Below are positions 29,966 through 40,992 of a DNA stretch of 44,589 nt, in pieces. The notes below the pieces were generated by a model, which worked only from the letters and a program-made list of their open reading frames with translations, was not told where the DNA came from and searched no databases. Source of the stretch: Micractinium sp. NFX-FRZ (lineage: Eukaryota > Chlorophyta > Trebouxiophyceae > Chlorellales > Chlorellaceae); NCBI GenBank assembly GCA_029339195.1, contig JAPTJF010000493.1, forward strand, positions 1 to 44,589, written 5' to 3'. The number at the start of each line of letters is the position of its first letter. Position 1 is the first letter of the stretch. Both the position numbers and the translations under genes were made by a program.

Positions 29966-32900
29966 TCACGGGGAGGCGCTGCGGGGGAAGGCGCTTTCCA
30001 CACACACCGGCAGCTTGGCGTGCTGCACGCGGCCCGCCCCAAAGAAGGGCGCCACCAGCGCCTCGCCAGCCAGCAGCCCGCTGTTGTATGGTTTGCCGTG
30101 GGCCTGGAACCTGCACAGCGACGGTCAGCGGGAGGGTGGGGCATGCAGGGCGTGGGTAAATGTGTGTGTGGGCGTCAAAGGGAGTCACAGGCACTTGCTG
30201 TGCAACAGCTGCCTCACGCACACCCAACGACCAAACCCCCTCAACAGCTGGGCGAGCAATGGTGCACGCTGCCAACACACGTAGCATTGCGAGCACTCGA
30301 GGGTGGATCCACAAGCGGGCCCGGCAAGCGGGTGGCCATTAATTCCATGGCCCAATGCATGCGCCTGAGCACCCCCGCTCACCGGATGTGTATTCATAAC
30401 CAGTACCTCTGTAGAACCAGTACCTCTGTAGAAGCAGTACCTCAGCATAACCAGTACCTCTGCACCCGCCGCCTGCCTCACCGGATGTGCATGCGGCGGA
30501 ACCAGTGGGACCACTTGCCCCACCGCCCGTACTCCCGCAGGTTGTGCCCGTGCCCGGTGCCCTCCCTGCAGCAGAGGGCAAGGGGGGAAGAGAGCCCTTT
30601 CAGAGAGACTCCCACTGCGACTGCTGCATGTGGGCGGGGAATCCATGCTCCCCAGGCGAGGGAGCACTGCTTGCAGCTAAGACGCAGGCATTCAGGATGC
30701 TCTGGCTGCATCAGTTGGGTGGCCCACCCCAGGGACAGGCGCAGGCGAGGGACGACAACAGCACCAGCAACCAGGTAGCCTGCCGCCACACCCGCCAGCA
30801 GGGCACGCCAGCAGCAGCGTGTTCACGCACTCTTTGACTCGCGATGCCCCGCCGCAGGCCAGCCGCCCAAACAGGCCCGTCGACCGCTTGTCCCCCTCGG
30901 CAGCAAAGCTGGCCTTCATGCGAACGCCTGCAGAGGGCTTTGGAAGTGTGTGTGAGGTTACAGGCCTGGTTCCCTTTAGGCAAGGGGAGGAGGGCATCAG
31001 CGGGCATACCCACACTTGGGACTCTGCAGGTGGGGGGATGTGCAACAGGAGGCGGCAGCAGTGGGGCCAGCAAGGCCACGTGGGGACCCGGGCAGGACGT
31101 CTGCCCAGGTGGGCAGGCTGGGGCCCGGCAGCACATGTGCAGCCAAACCAAAGTGGGCCAGCATGCGCCCCCTGCAGGGCGGGGCAGGGTTACAGTAGAA
31201 GAATGCGGGACGTGGCGACCCCGCCACATCCGCAAAGTGCAGCATGAGCGAGCTGAAGGGCAGCTCATTCCTCCCGCCTGCTCGCCTGTGTGCACCGCTA
31301 TACAACAACAACAACTAGGGTTGACCAAGGAAGCTGCACAGCACACAGCGCACCCGTGACGTGGTGCACTAGCGTGATGAAGAGTTGCACATCCCTCTCA
31401 TCCTCCTTGGGCCATACCCTGCGAGTAACGGCGGGGGGGAGGACGCAGGGGGTTAGGACGGCACTATCGCAAAGGAGTGCACGATGGGCAAACGAGGCCG
31501 GCGAGGCAAGGCATGAGGCAGAAATGCTGGCAGGAAGGATTCTCAGCACACGACCACCACACGGCCACCACATGACCAGCGCACGACATGGACCATGAGG
31601 GGCGGGTGGGCCCTCACCTGTCGTCCAGCACGAGAGCCATGTTGACCAGCAGGTGGAACACATCGCCCTTGCGCCGCCAGAACCGCCTGCAGCCGCCAGG
31701 GGCCGGGAGGCAGCGGCAGCGGCAGTGGGCGGAGCCAGGCAGGAGTCCAGCTCAACTCAACACCACGCCCCGCCTGCCCATCTCCTCACCGCCCCCAGCT
31801 GGCCCCCACACCCACTGCCTTCCCCGCCTGCCGTGCTGGACACATCCCCACGTGCAACACGCCCTCGCCAGCCCCACCCCAAGTTTAAAAACAGATAAAT
31901 TTTGTACTAAAGAAAAATATTCTTTTTATAAGTAATAAGAAATTACCCGCCCGAAACACAAGACCCTGCACCATACCATCCGCGAGCCCTGCCCCCTAGA
32001 CTCAGGCAGACAAGTAGAGAGAATGCATTTGAGGGTGTGCTTGCCGCGCAGCGCCCCCCTCACCGGTACATCTTCTCGATTGGACTCTGCTTGTAGCTGA
32101 CGGGGCGGGAGGAGGCGCGCTGCGGGTTGGCGTGCACGGAGCCGCTCTCGCTGCTGCCGGCGCCGCCTGCGGGCGGGAAGCCAGGGCGTGGGGAGGAGGG
32201 GGCAAGAGCATGGAAAGAGGCCTGAGCCGAGGCAGCCACTGGAAAGGCGAGGATACACACCTTGAACTAGGGTTGAACCATGGGAAGCACAGTGCAGCAG
32301 CAGTCGGAGTCCGCCCCAGCAGCAGACGAAGGAGGAGGGACTGCTGTGCAGGCAGCGGCGCCGTGCGACCAAACGAGTCACAAAAAGGCCGCTAATGACT
32401 CCCGGGCCTCAAGCCCAGGGCGGGCAGTGCGGCCCTGGAGGCGCCATGGGCAGCACCCAGCCCGCTGCCCCCGCCTGCCGCAGCAGGCCAGCCCCCACTT
32501 CAGTTCACATGCCCCACAAGACACCTGCCCACCTTGGGAGCGTGCCGAGAGCATCCTGCTAGCCCCCTGGCTGGCGCGCATCAGCTCCCCAGCCTTCTCC
32601 ATCCCCTCCCCCGGCCGCCGCAGCAGGGTGGCAGACTTGAAGCGCTGCGGCTGGTCTGTCGTGTCCTCTTCCCCCGCCGCCGCGGGCCCCGCCGGTGCCG
32701 CTGCTGCCATCCCCGCGGATCGCCGCTGCGCCCCGGCAGCCCCCAGCTCGGCCACTGGCGGCAGGATGCCGTCGGCCTCCAGGGAGGCGGCGGAGGTCAC
32801 GGGGTGGGCCCCTGCCGGCGTCTGCTTCACCCGAAACTGCGGGTGTGGATGAGGGTGCCAGGCAGGGGGGAGGCTGAGTAGTGAGACACTGCACTTGCTG

Positions 32901-35900
32901 ACTGCAGCTGCAAGCCCCCTAAGCGCAGAGTGCAGCTGTAGGTCCCAAAGCGCTGCATGCTTGCCACTCTGCCTGCACAGCAGCGCCCACTCTCCACAAA
33001 CCACCCGCCCACCCACCCGGTTCTTGATGCCCGTGGGCACCAGGTGCCAAGTCTTCTGCTTGCGCCCTGGCAGCGCCCCCTCGCTCGTCTCCATCTCAAT
33101 CGTGCTGCCGCCGCGCTTCTGCAGGAGGCGGGACGGCGAGGGTTGAAGGATGTCGGTTTGGGAAGAGGCAGACCCACACCTGCTTGCCTGCACGTCCGCC
33201 CGCCCGCCCGCCTGCCCACCCGCTTCTGGCACATCATCTCGCAACTCAGTTGGACATCAACGGCCCTCCTGCCACCCACCCGCCCCCCGTACCTGGGACT
33301 GGGATGACTGGCTGGCAAATGTGATCTGCCTGGCAGCAAACACGTGGTTCAGCCGGCTCATCACTTCCTAAAGGAGGAGGGGGAGCAAGGTAGGGAGGCA
33401 GGCAGGTGGGGCAGGGCAGAGAGCAGTGAGCGGGGCAAGCCGGCCAAAGGCAGAGAGGTTTGAGCGTGGCAAACAGAGCAGGGCAGAGAGCAGTCAGCAT
33501 GGCAAGGAGCAGTGAGCGTGCCAGGCAGGCAGGGCACTGGCACTGCCTGGCAGGGCGGGGCGCTGGCAGGTGAATGGGGCAGAGCAGGGGCATCTACCAC
33601 AATGTGCCCCCTCCCCTCTCGCCTCTGGCATAATATGCACCCCCACAGGCGCAGGTCGCAGACAGGCGCCGCATCACCCCAATCCCAGCTCTGCAACCCT
33701 TGCCTCTTAAAACGTCCGCCGCTGCAATCATACAGGAACTGCCACAACCCCCCACCCTCGCCGCTCCTGCCCAGACCCCGTGCTCCCCAATCTCACCGTC
33801 CTCCCGACTAGTGCCACTTTGCTCCAGCCCGTATTGAGCACCAACCTTGGCACTAACATTACACACCATCTCCCTGCCCCTCACCTCCGATTCGTACCCG
33901 CCCGCCGCCTGCGCCAGCCGCTCATCGAAGATGGTCAGGCCGTAGTCGATAATCTTGAACTGCGCATCAAGACAGGAAGCAATGTGTGAGCTCTGAATGA
34001 GACGTGCGAGGCAGGTTGTGAACCCTGGGATGTCGTGTAAATCAGGTGCAGGAGGGCCAGTCATCAAACGGAGATAAGGGCGTTGTTGTTTGGGCGGTGC
34101 CACCCAGTGGGCTAAGGACTCTGGCCCCAAGCCGCAACAGCACGGTGTACAGGGGAAGGTCGTGGCGGTCACCCGGAACTCCCCCTTTGTGTGGCGTGCG
34201 CATGCAGCCGTGCACCATATCACCGCATGCTACGAACCCTGGCCCAAGCCCGCCAGCCGGCCCACAATGACAGCAGTGCAGCCCACCCCCGTCGCCCAAG
34301 CCCAGCAGCATCACCTCCACATTTGGCCCCAGCGGCATGCGGCTGCCGTCGGCGTTGCAGGAGAAGCCTGGGCGGGGGCGCACCCGGCCGCACACGCCGC
34401 CCTCCCCGCTTGTCCCCCGCCGCCACCAGGGCTGCCCAGTGGACACCTGCCGCCCAACCGGCAGCTCAAGTGCCTCCTGCTCTCCCTCTCGATGCTGCCC
34501 CTGGCTGCGTGCAATCCGCCCATTGCCGTGTGTGCCGCCTGCTGGCAGCTGCTGCGGCTGCGGCGGCGGCGGCTGCGGCTGCTGCTGGCATGTCAGGCAC
34601 TCGCGCGGGCCGCGGCGGCCTGTGGGCGCCGCTTCCGAGCTGCTGCCCATGTCATCCCACAGCCTGCGCAGCGGGGAGGCTTGCAGACTGATGCCTGTGA
34701 AGTGGCCAGGTGGCAGACCAAATTGTGGGCCACAGCAGGCACAGAAAGTGGTTGCAAAGCACGCAGGGCCTCAACAATGCATGGCCCCTGCAGCCAGCGC
34801 CCCATGCCAGCCGGCCGGTGCGCGGCAGCGAGGTCTGCGGACGCGCGGGAGTCGCCCCGAGTGCGCCGCCCTTTGCCCCTGTTGCCGGCACCACCCAGGG
34901 CTGTCGGTTGTTCAATCACGTACCGAGGGTAGTGCTCCTGCAGAGGTAGCCAGGGAGGCGGGGAGGCAGGGGATGGCCGAGTCAGCAGGGCAGCAAGCAC
35001 CAGTGAGGCTGGGCGTGCAAGCAGCCGCAGCGGCCGCAGCATGGCAGCAGGCCAGGTCAGCAGGCGGGGCAGCTGGAAGTTGCCTGCAGGCACACACACG
35101 GTGTTTCTCTTGTTTTAGTGTTCCCCGTCCCACCCCCACACACCAGCCTTAGCGCGCCCCCCCCACCACCACCATCACAGGCAGTGGCTCAGACCCACCA
35201 TGATATTTCGCATGCCCAAGTCAGCATGATAGAAACCTGCAGGGTGTTGGGGGGTGGGTGACGGGGCGGGTACGGTGTGGGCGGCAGCAGGCAGTGTAGG
35301 TGAGAGGGGCATATGGTGGCCAGGCAGGTAGGCATGGTGGCAGCCTGTGAGCCACACAGCAAAAAAGCACAGAGGGCCAGGCCGAGCGCGCCCGACGTGG
35401 CGGCGGCAGGTGCCCACACAGCACGGCCAAGGCGGCAGCCGGGGCACAGTGCGCACTGGGTCGGTGCACCGCCCGGTCAGCGGTGTGTGAGGCTGCATGC
35501 AGGGCTGCCCTGCAGCCTCCCACTGCGGGCAAGCCCCCGGCGTCCCCTGCCGCCCCCTGGCAAGGCATCGGACCTACCCAGCTTGCGCTGTGCGCGGTCC
35601 AAGGCTGAGAACACTTGGAACAGCATCTCGCGCACTGCAGGCGGCAGGCAGGCGGGGGGAGGGGGCAGGCAGGCGGCAGGGACGGCACATGGGTCAGCAG
35701 CGGAGGCCCGGGCAGGGAACGGAACAGCTGCTGCTTGCTGAGCTGCGGCGCCCCTGAAGCACAGGCAGGGGCGTTTGCCCAATGCACGGAACCCTACGCC
35801 ACCTGCCACAAGCAAAGCCTGCCCCCGCCATCAACTGTCACGCATGCACACACACATAAGTGTGAACAGCAAAGGCAAAAATCAGGTGGGCGCCTCACCA

Positions 35901-37854
35901 AAGTGGATGTTGTGGAACTCGGGTGTGTCGACCCTCTTGTACACTTCCCACCCTGCAAGCGTCGTGAAGGAGGAAGGAAACACACACACACACACAACAT
36001 GTGTTGATCTCAGCAGACTTTGATGAGGAGCGGTTGAGGTCGAACAACAGGGCATACCCGTCCATCCAGCATCCACCCCCACCCGCCATGCAGCCATCCA
36101 CACCTGCCCGCCCGCCATCCGGCCGTCCCGTGACCGCCCGCCATGCAGCCGCCACCCCCGCCCACCCACCGTTGAGCTTTTCCAGGATCATGCCGTTGAA
36201 GTGCGCCTTGCCGCTGGCGGGGTCGTCTGTGCGCACCAGGCAGTCGCACATGCGCATGAAGCCGGGCAGCTGGCCCCCTGGCTCCTCCAGGGCGGCACGC
36301 AGCTGCAGCAGAGGGGATTGCAGTTAGAAGTTGCACTGTGACATCCAATACACGGCAGCTGTCTCTCCCCCCCGGTTAACCGGGGGGCGGTGGGGTAGGG
36401 TGGGTGCGGGACCAGGCAATACTAATAGTGATGTGCACACCACCGCCACCGTAGCTGCACTTTAGGCAGTACGAGGAGGACGAGCCGGGCGGACAGCTGC
36501 AGGGCAGGGCCTGGTGTGGAGGGGGAGTTCCGTGGACAGCAGGGGAGGCGGCCACGAGGGCAATCAAATGTCCCACCCATGACCCCAAGAGGATGGGTCC
36601 GCCCCTGTGCCCTCACACCCACCTGCGTGCCAATCTCCCACTCCCGCTCCATGCCTATCCAAATCACCGGGTTGTTGAGTATGCGGTGTCCCAGGTCTGC
36701 CGGCGAGGGGAGCCGGCCAGGGTGCGCACGCAAGTTGTGAGAAGGAAGCAGCGCCAGGAAGCAGTTTGGCAGCAACAGCAGCAGGCAGGCAGGCGAGGCA
36801 GGCGAGGCAGGCAGGCAGGCGAGGCAAGTCATGCGTGTAGTCAGCAGTCCAGTGGGCCCCGGGTAAACAGGACTGGGCAATGACAAGACATTGTGTTTGC
36901 TTAACAATCCGTGCCCCAGCCCCTCTGCGCAGGAGGTTCCGTTGCCCCTTTGCTGGGCTTGCTGGGCTGTGCATGCCAAGATACACAACAAATGTGCACA
37001 ATCCACCGCCGCCCCCACCTGTGTGGGCCAGCTTCAGCACCTTGCCGGTGGGCCGCCCATCTGCAAACTCCAGCTCATACACTTTGGCCTGCAACATGAT
37101 GTCAACACCACGTATTGCTTTAAGCTCTCTGAGAAACCAAATTTGGGGGCATTGGGGGCAGCGCGAGGGAGGCATGCACAGGTGTGCGCCTGCCAGCCAC
37201 CCCAGCGTTACGGCGCCGCGTCCCGCCCACCCCGCCCGGCCCTTCAACACCGCCCACCTGCACGCCCGCGCCCAGCAGGCGCCCCAGCTTGACGCCCCCC
37301 CATAGCGCGGCGCCCTCCTTGGCGCTGTACTTGCTGGGCAGCAGGATGGCGCAGGTGGCGACCTCCGAGTCCTGCAGGTCCGCCAGATTGGGGCCGCCAA
37401 AGCTGCTGGTGCTGCGGGCTGTGGCTGGTGATTCTGTAGGGGACGTGGGGAGGGAGGAGGGGGGCGGAGACATGTGGGCAAGGGGGCGGGGGAAGGTGTG
37501 GTGGTGCGGCGCAGCTGCGGGAAGGCGAGGCCAGGTGGGCAGCGGCAGCGGCGGCGGCGGCGGCGGCGGAAGCAAGCGCGCTTTAATACTGGACCCGCGG
37601 TGCCCCCGCCGTTCCCACTGGGCGAGGCGACCGAAAACGCGGGCGCCGGGCCTCCCAAGGGCCTGGGCACAGCTAGGTGAGTGCGCAGGATGGCCGAGAA
37701 GCTGGCAGCAGCTGTGGCCAGGACATGAAGGCGACACTCCCAATCCCGGAATATTTGCTGAGCAGCGTGCCGGCCCACCTGGCCGTGAGCCGGCGCTGTT
37801 CTCCGCAACCAGCGGCGCGCCGGCGCCCGGCACAGCTCTTGCCTCCACCTCCAT
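29966..37854 (-). CDS. divergent protein kinase with two large insertions
   Basis: Twenty phase-consistent exons encode 739 residues: 37779-37854, 37258-37433, 37019-37088, 36623-36696, 36170-36302, 35899-35952, 35578-35634, 35199-35236, 34895-34937, 34315-34694, 33885-33959, 33293-33367, 33017-33118, 32533-32836, 32064-32166, 31618-31686, 31354-31418, 30831-30927, 30482-30565, 29966-30110. Kinase marks in order: glycine loop GRLLGAGVQAKVYELEF (75-92), candidate VAIK lysine K103 (KVLKL), catalytic loop YHADLGMRNIM with D219 and N224, and the DFG-equivalent D372-Y-G in FKIIDYGLTIF. The C-lobe has RRKGDVFHLLVNMALVLDDR and, at the end, GLLAGEALVAPFF. About 130 extra residues sit between the catalytic loop and DYG, and about 200 follow DYG; both are Gln/Pro/Ser/Ala-rich. 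All core residues are present, so activity is plausible; substrate and family are unknown. An in-frame ATG at 38019 could add 55 residues. Confidence 0.8.
30378..30490. repeat. 17-bp minisatellite flanked by duplicated splice donor
   Basis: Four units of about 17 bp (CCAGTACCTCTGTAGAA type) lie at 30400-30467 inside kinase intron 19. They are bracketed by an exact 13-bp direct repeat, CTCACCGGATGTG, at 30378-30390 and 30477-30489. The second copy is the exon 19 splice-donor sequence itself. Confidence 0.75.
31881..31946. other. AT-rich island in kinase intron 15
   Basis: About 66 bases with only a few G or C, in an intron (31687-32063) and region that are otherwise GC-rich. It could be an inserted organelle-DNA fragment or a regulatory/branch-site-rich segment; the origin is not known. 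Confidence 0.6.
35980..35996. repeat. (AC)n microsatellite in kinase intron 5
   Basis: Eight AC units within the intron 35953-36169. Confidence 0.85.
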
Positions 37855-38148
37855 AGGACGCTGCGCTCTTTGTGCCAGATTGTGCGATGATAGAACGAAA
37901 TGCGTCGGGGCGCTCTCTCCCCATCGATGACGAGGCCGCAGGTGGCCATGAGCTAATGCCGAGGAGCGCTCCGTTTCTTCCTGAACTGCGTTGATATGCG
38001 GCTCTAGGTTGATGTTCATGAAGGAAAGCGGCAGATACGTCCGCCCCTAGCCTCTACCTGTCCAAAGGAACCCTTGGCCCCTCTCTGCCTGGCTCCGCTT
38101 CAATAATGACGCTGTTTGGGTGAGCTGGGCAGCCCCGTCAGTCAGCAA
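37855..38148. promoter_or_regulatory. short divergent promoter of kinase and TMEM14-like genes
   Basis: Fewer than 300 bases separate the two start codons (about 130 if the kinase begins at 38019), so the genes must share or overlap promoters. No clear TATA box is seen. Confidence 0.45.
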
Positions 38149-40504
38149 ATGCGCGCAGCAGCCCGTCCGAGAGTCGGTGAAGCGCACAGGAGGGTTCACT
38201 TCGCCGCTGCCGCCGCTGCCGCCGCTTCCACCGCTCGTGCCGCCGCCACCTCAGAATTCGCCCCACTCTCCTGCAGGCGGGAGCGGCACCCTCATGAGGT
38301 ACCCGAAGACTCCCCAGATCTTGCGTACGTGATGAGCTTCGTGACCAGCGTGGGAGGCCTGTCGGGTGCGAAATTGGTTTGCACAAATGTCGGCAGGGGG
38401 CAGCTGGCGGGCGGGCAGGGTGGACACCAGTTGGGGCAGCCAAGACCCGCGTGATTGGCTGCATGCTGGCCCGCAGCAGTGCACGCTGCGGCCTGCGCAT
38501 GCCATGGTGGCAAGCTATAAGGCCCCTGCTCCTCATGCCCGCTCATCAGCGTGCCCGCCACCATGCCCCTTGCCTCCCATGTGACCGGCATGTCCCATCA
38601 CCCCCCTGCCCCCACCACCCCATCCCCGCCTCATCCCGGTCCCCACCTCTTGATGCCCACCTCGCCGTTCCCGTCCCTACACCCCTGCCCGCTCCCTCCG
38701 GCCCCTGCAGCCTACTGGACCCGCCGCAGCTCCCTGGGCCTGCTGTCAGGCCTGGGGGTGGGCAGCGCCTTTGCACTGGGCGGGTACTGGATCCAGGTGG
38801 GGGTGGCGAGGGGGCAGCGAGGGCGGAAGGGAAAATGCGGCGGCGGCAAGGTTTTCTTGCGCCCAGGATGGGCAAGAACAGGGCCTACCAACAATGGGGG
38901 CCAAGAGTGCTTGGCCGTTGTGCAAGGTGGATCTGGGGCGTTGATGTGGAGTCCTGCGGGCCCCCTGCAAGCTGGTGCTCTGGTAGCAGGGCGGTCAAAG
39001 GACAGGGCGCCGCTGGGCAGCAGCTGCGGAGGGCAGGGCTGCGCTGGTCGAGGCAGCACCCAGGCTGGTTGTCCTTGCACCCACCCCACACACCACGCCT
39101 ACAGCCACCTCCCCCGCCTCCGTCACCCCGCCCCGCCCCTTCCCCCGCAGTCCTCCAGCCCCGAGAAGCACGAGTTTGCCCACCAAATCTGCCTCATCGC
39201 CTCGGTGCGTTTCTGTGGCAGCCCCCAAGACGTGCCCATGCGGCAGCGGGGCGGGCCACCCCGCTGTTTGAAAACAAAACGGCTGGTTCAGTAGTTCAGC
39301 AAAAGTAGGATGACTCACACCTGAGGCCCACACAACTGAGCATGCTGGACACCACTTACTACCAGCTTCTGCCTCCACGCCTCACACCCTTGAACGCCTT
39401 GCCAGTACTTGTGTGCAGGTCCTCTTTGGAGGCTCCATGGGGTACCGGGCAGGCAGCAACCCTTATGTGAGGCTGGGCATGCACATGCGGTCCCCCCAGC
39501 ACGGGGTGAACAGCCGTGGGCGCTGTGGCAAGGACCATGTTGTGAGGGGAGGTGGTGCACTTTGCTGGCTGGTTGTGGGAGGGAGCACATGCCACACAGC
39601 GGGGGCCCCTCCGCCGCGCCCCGCACCCCAACTCCTGCCGCACCCGCGCACTGCCACTCATGCTGCTGCCCGGGCATTGTGGCAACTCTGACCTGCGACT
39701 TGGCAGCACAGGCGTTTGCTGAAAGGCGTGTGCCCTCCACGCACGCCGCAGCGTCCACGCTAGCATCGTGCTTTTCTGGCCAAACACACGCCTGACAATG
39801 CAGTCCATTGCCCGCACACTGCACCTATGCAGGTGGGCCCTGGCGGTGCCATGCTGGCGGCGCTGGGCGGGGTGTCGTCTGCCTACCATTTCAAGGCAAG
39901 CTGGGCAGCGTGGGCAGCAGTGAAGGGCACGTTGCAGTTGGCAGTGAGTGCCTGCCTGCTTGCCTTCCTGCCTGGTGCCTCCCGCCGGCAGCGTGCCTGC
40001 CTGTGTGACCACCCACCACCGCACGAACCCTGCCATTCCCGCGCCCGCGCCTCTTGTTTGAACATGTTCCTGGAGTGATGGCTCGGGAACCCATTGGGAG
40101 CGGTCTGCCTGCTGCGAAGCCGCCTTCTCAACTCCTCCTCACCCCCCACTCCCTACCCACCCCATGCCCCACATAGCGTTCAAGGTTTGCCTGCCCCGCC
40201 CCCTCTTCCACCCCACGTACTCCAGAAATTTATGGAATTTCGTTCTTGGGAGCAGCGCCGCATCCTGGAAGCCGAGCGCCTGCTGCGGGACTACAAGTAT
40301 AAGAACCCGGAGAGGGCAGCACCCCTGCTGCCCCTGGTGCCAGAGGCGGCCCCACACGAGGTGGACCCCCGCTGGCGCCCGGGGCGGGGCCCTCCGCCAC
40401 CGGGGCCGCTGCCGCCGGCGGCGGGGCCGTATGATGGCGTGGGCGGCAGGCAGGCGCCTCCGCACCTGGACCGCCGCTCGCCGGTGCCCCCGGGCGGGTT
40501 TTGA
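38149..40504 (+). CDS. TMEM14/FAX-family membrane protein
   Basis: Six exons encode 248 residues: 38149-38365, 38711-38796, 39151-39204, 39419-39466, 39833-39895, 40226-40504. After an Ala/Arg-rich N-terminus of about 60 residues that could be an organelle transit peptide come four hydrophobic segments: DLAYVMSFVTSVGGLSGAYW, SLGLLSGLGVGSAFALGGYW, ICLIASVLFGGSMGYRAGSN and GGAMLAALGGVSSAYHF. The SLxxGLGxGxAxALGGY and MGYR...PxGxMLA patterns are those of the UPF0136/TMEM14 family, whose plant FAX members export fatty acids across the chloroplast inner envelope and whose animal members act in mitochondria. Intron 5 has a GC donor (AAG|GCAAGC at 39896); with it the frame continues as FKKFMEFRSWEQRR. 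The 92-residue last exon is a charged then Pro-rich tail not typical of the family. Family call firm, substrate inferred. Confidence 0.85.
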
Positions 40505-40992
40505 GCGGCAGGGGGCTTGTACCTGGGGGCCTGCGCTTGGCAGGCTTCTGGCCCCAAGAGCGTAGAGGATTCCGCTTGTTTTCCAACGCAGCACAGCAAT
40601 AATTGTCATTTGGGGGCAGGCAGGCGCGGCGGCTCCTTGTCAAATTTTCCAGTCAGCTGCTCTCAGGGCGCCACCTGGCTGCCAGCTGTCACGCTGGTCA
40701 AAGTGCGTGCCTCTTCACATGTACAAAGAAAAGTTCCACACGGCGTGCACGTGCACGGCTGGCATGATGTGGATGAAAAACTGGATGGAAGGCACGGGAG
40801 GAAATGTTCGAAATTTTGAATATACGCTCAGGCAAGTGCACATTTCTGGACCTTTGGTCATGGCACTGTAAAAGTACGACAGTAGTAAGTGCAATAGTAC
40901 ATGTGTGTAAGGAAGCGATTGAATGCGTGTTTAAACCACACCTACAGGGCGAGTTGGAGTTGGTGGGCATGGCGGTTCAGCAAGGCGGCCAA
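40505..40992. other. convergent intergenic region
   Basis: Nearly 490 bases holding the 3' UTRs of the TMEM14-like gene and the wall-protein gene. It is less GC-rich than its surroundings near 40800-40930. No exon is seen. Confidence 0.55.
40867..40871 (+). terminator. candidate TGTAA poly(A) signal of TMEM14-like gene
   Basis: TGTAA 363 bases after the stop; a second copy lies at 40906-40910. Assigned by motif and position. Confidence 0.4.
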
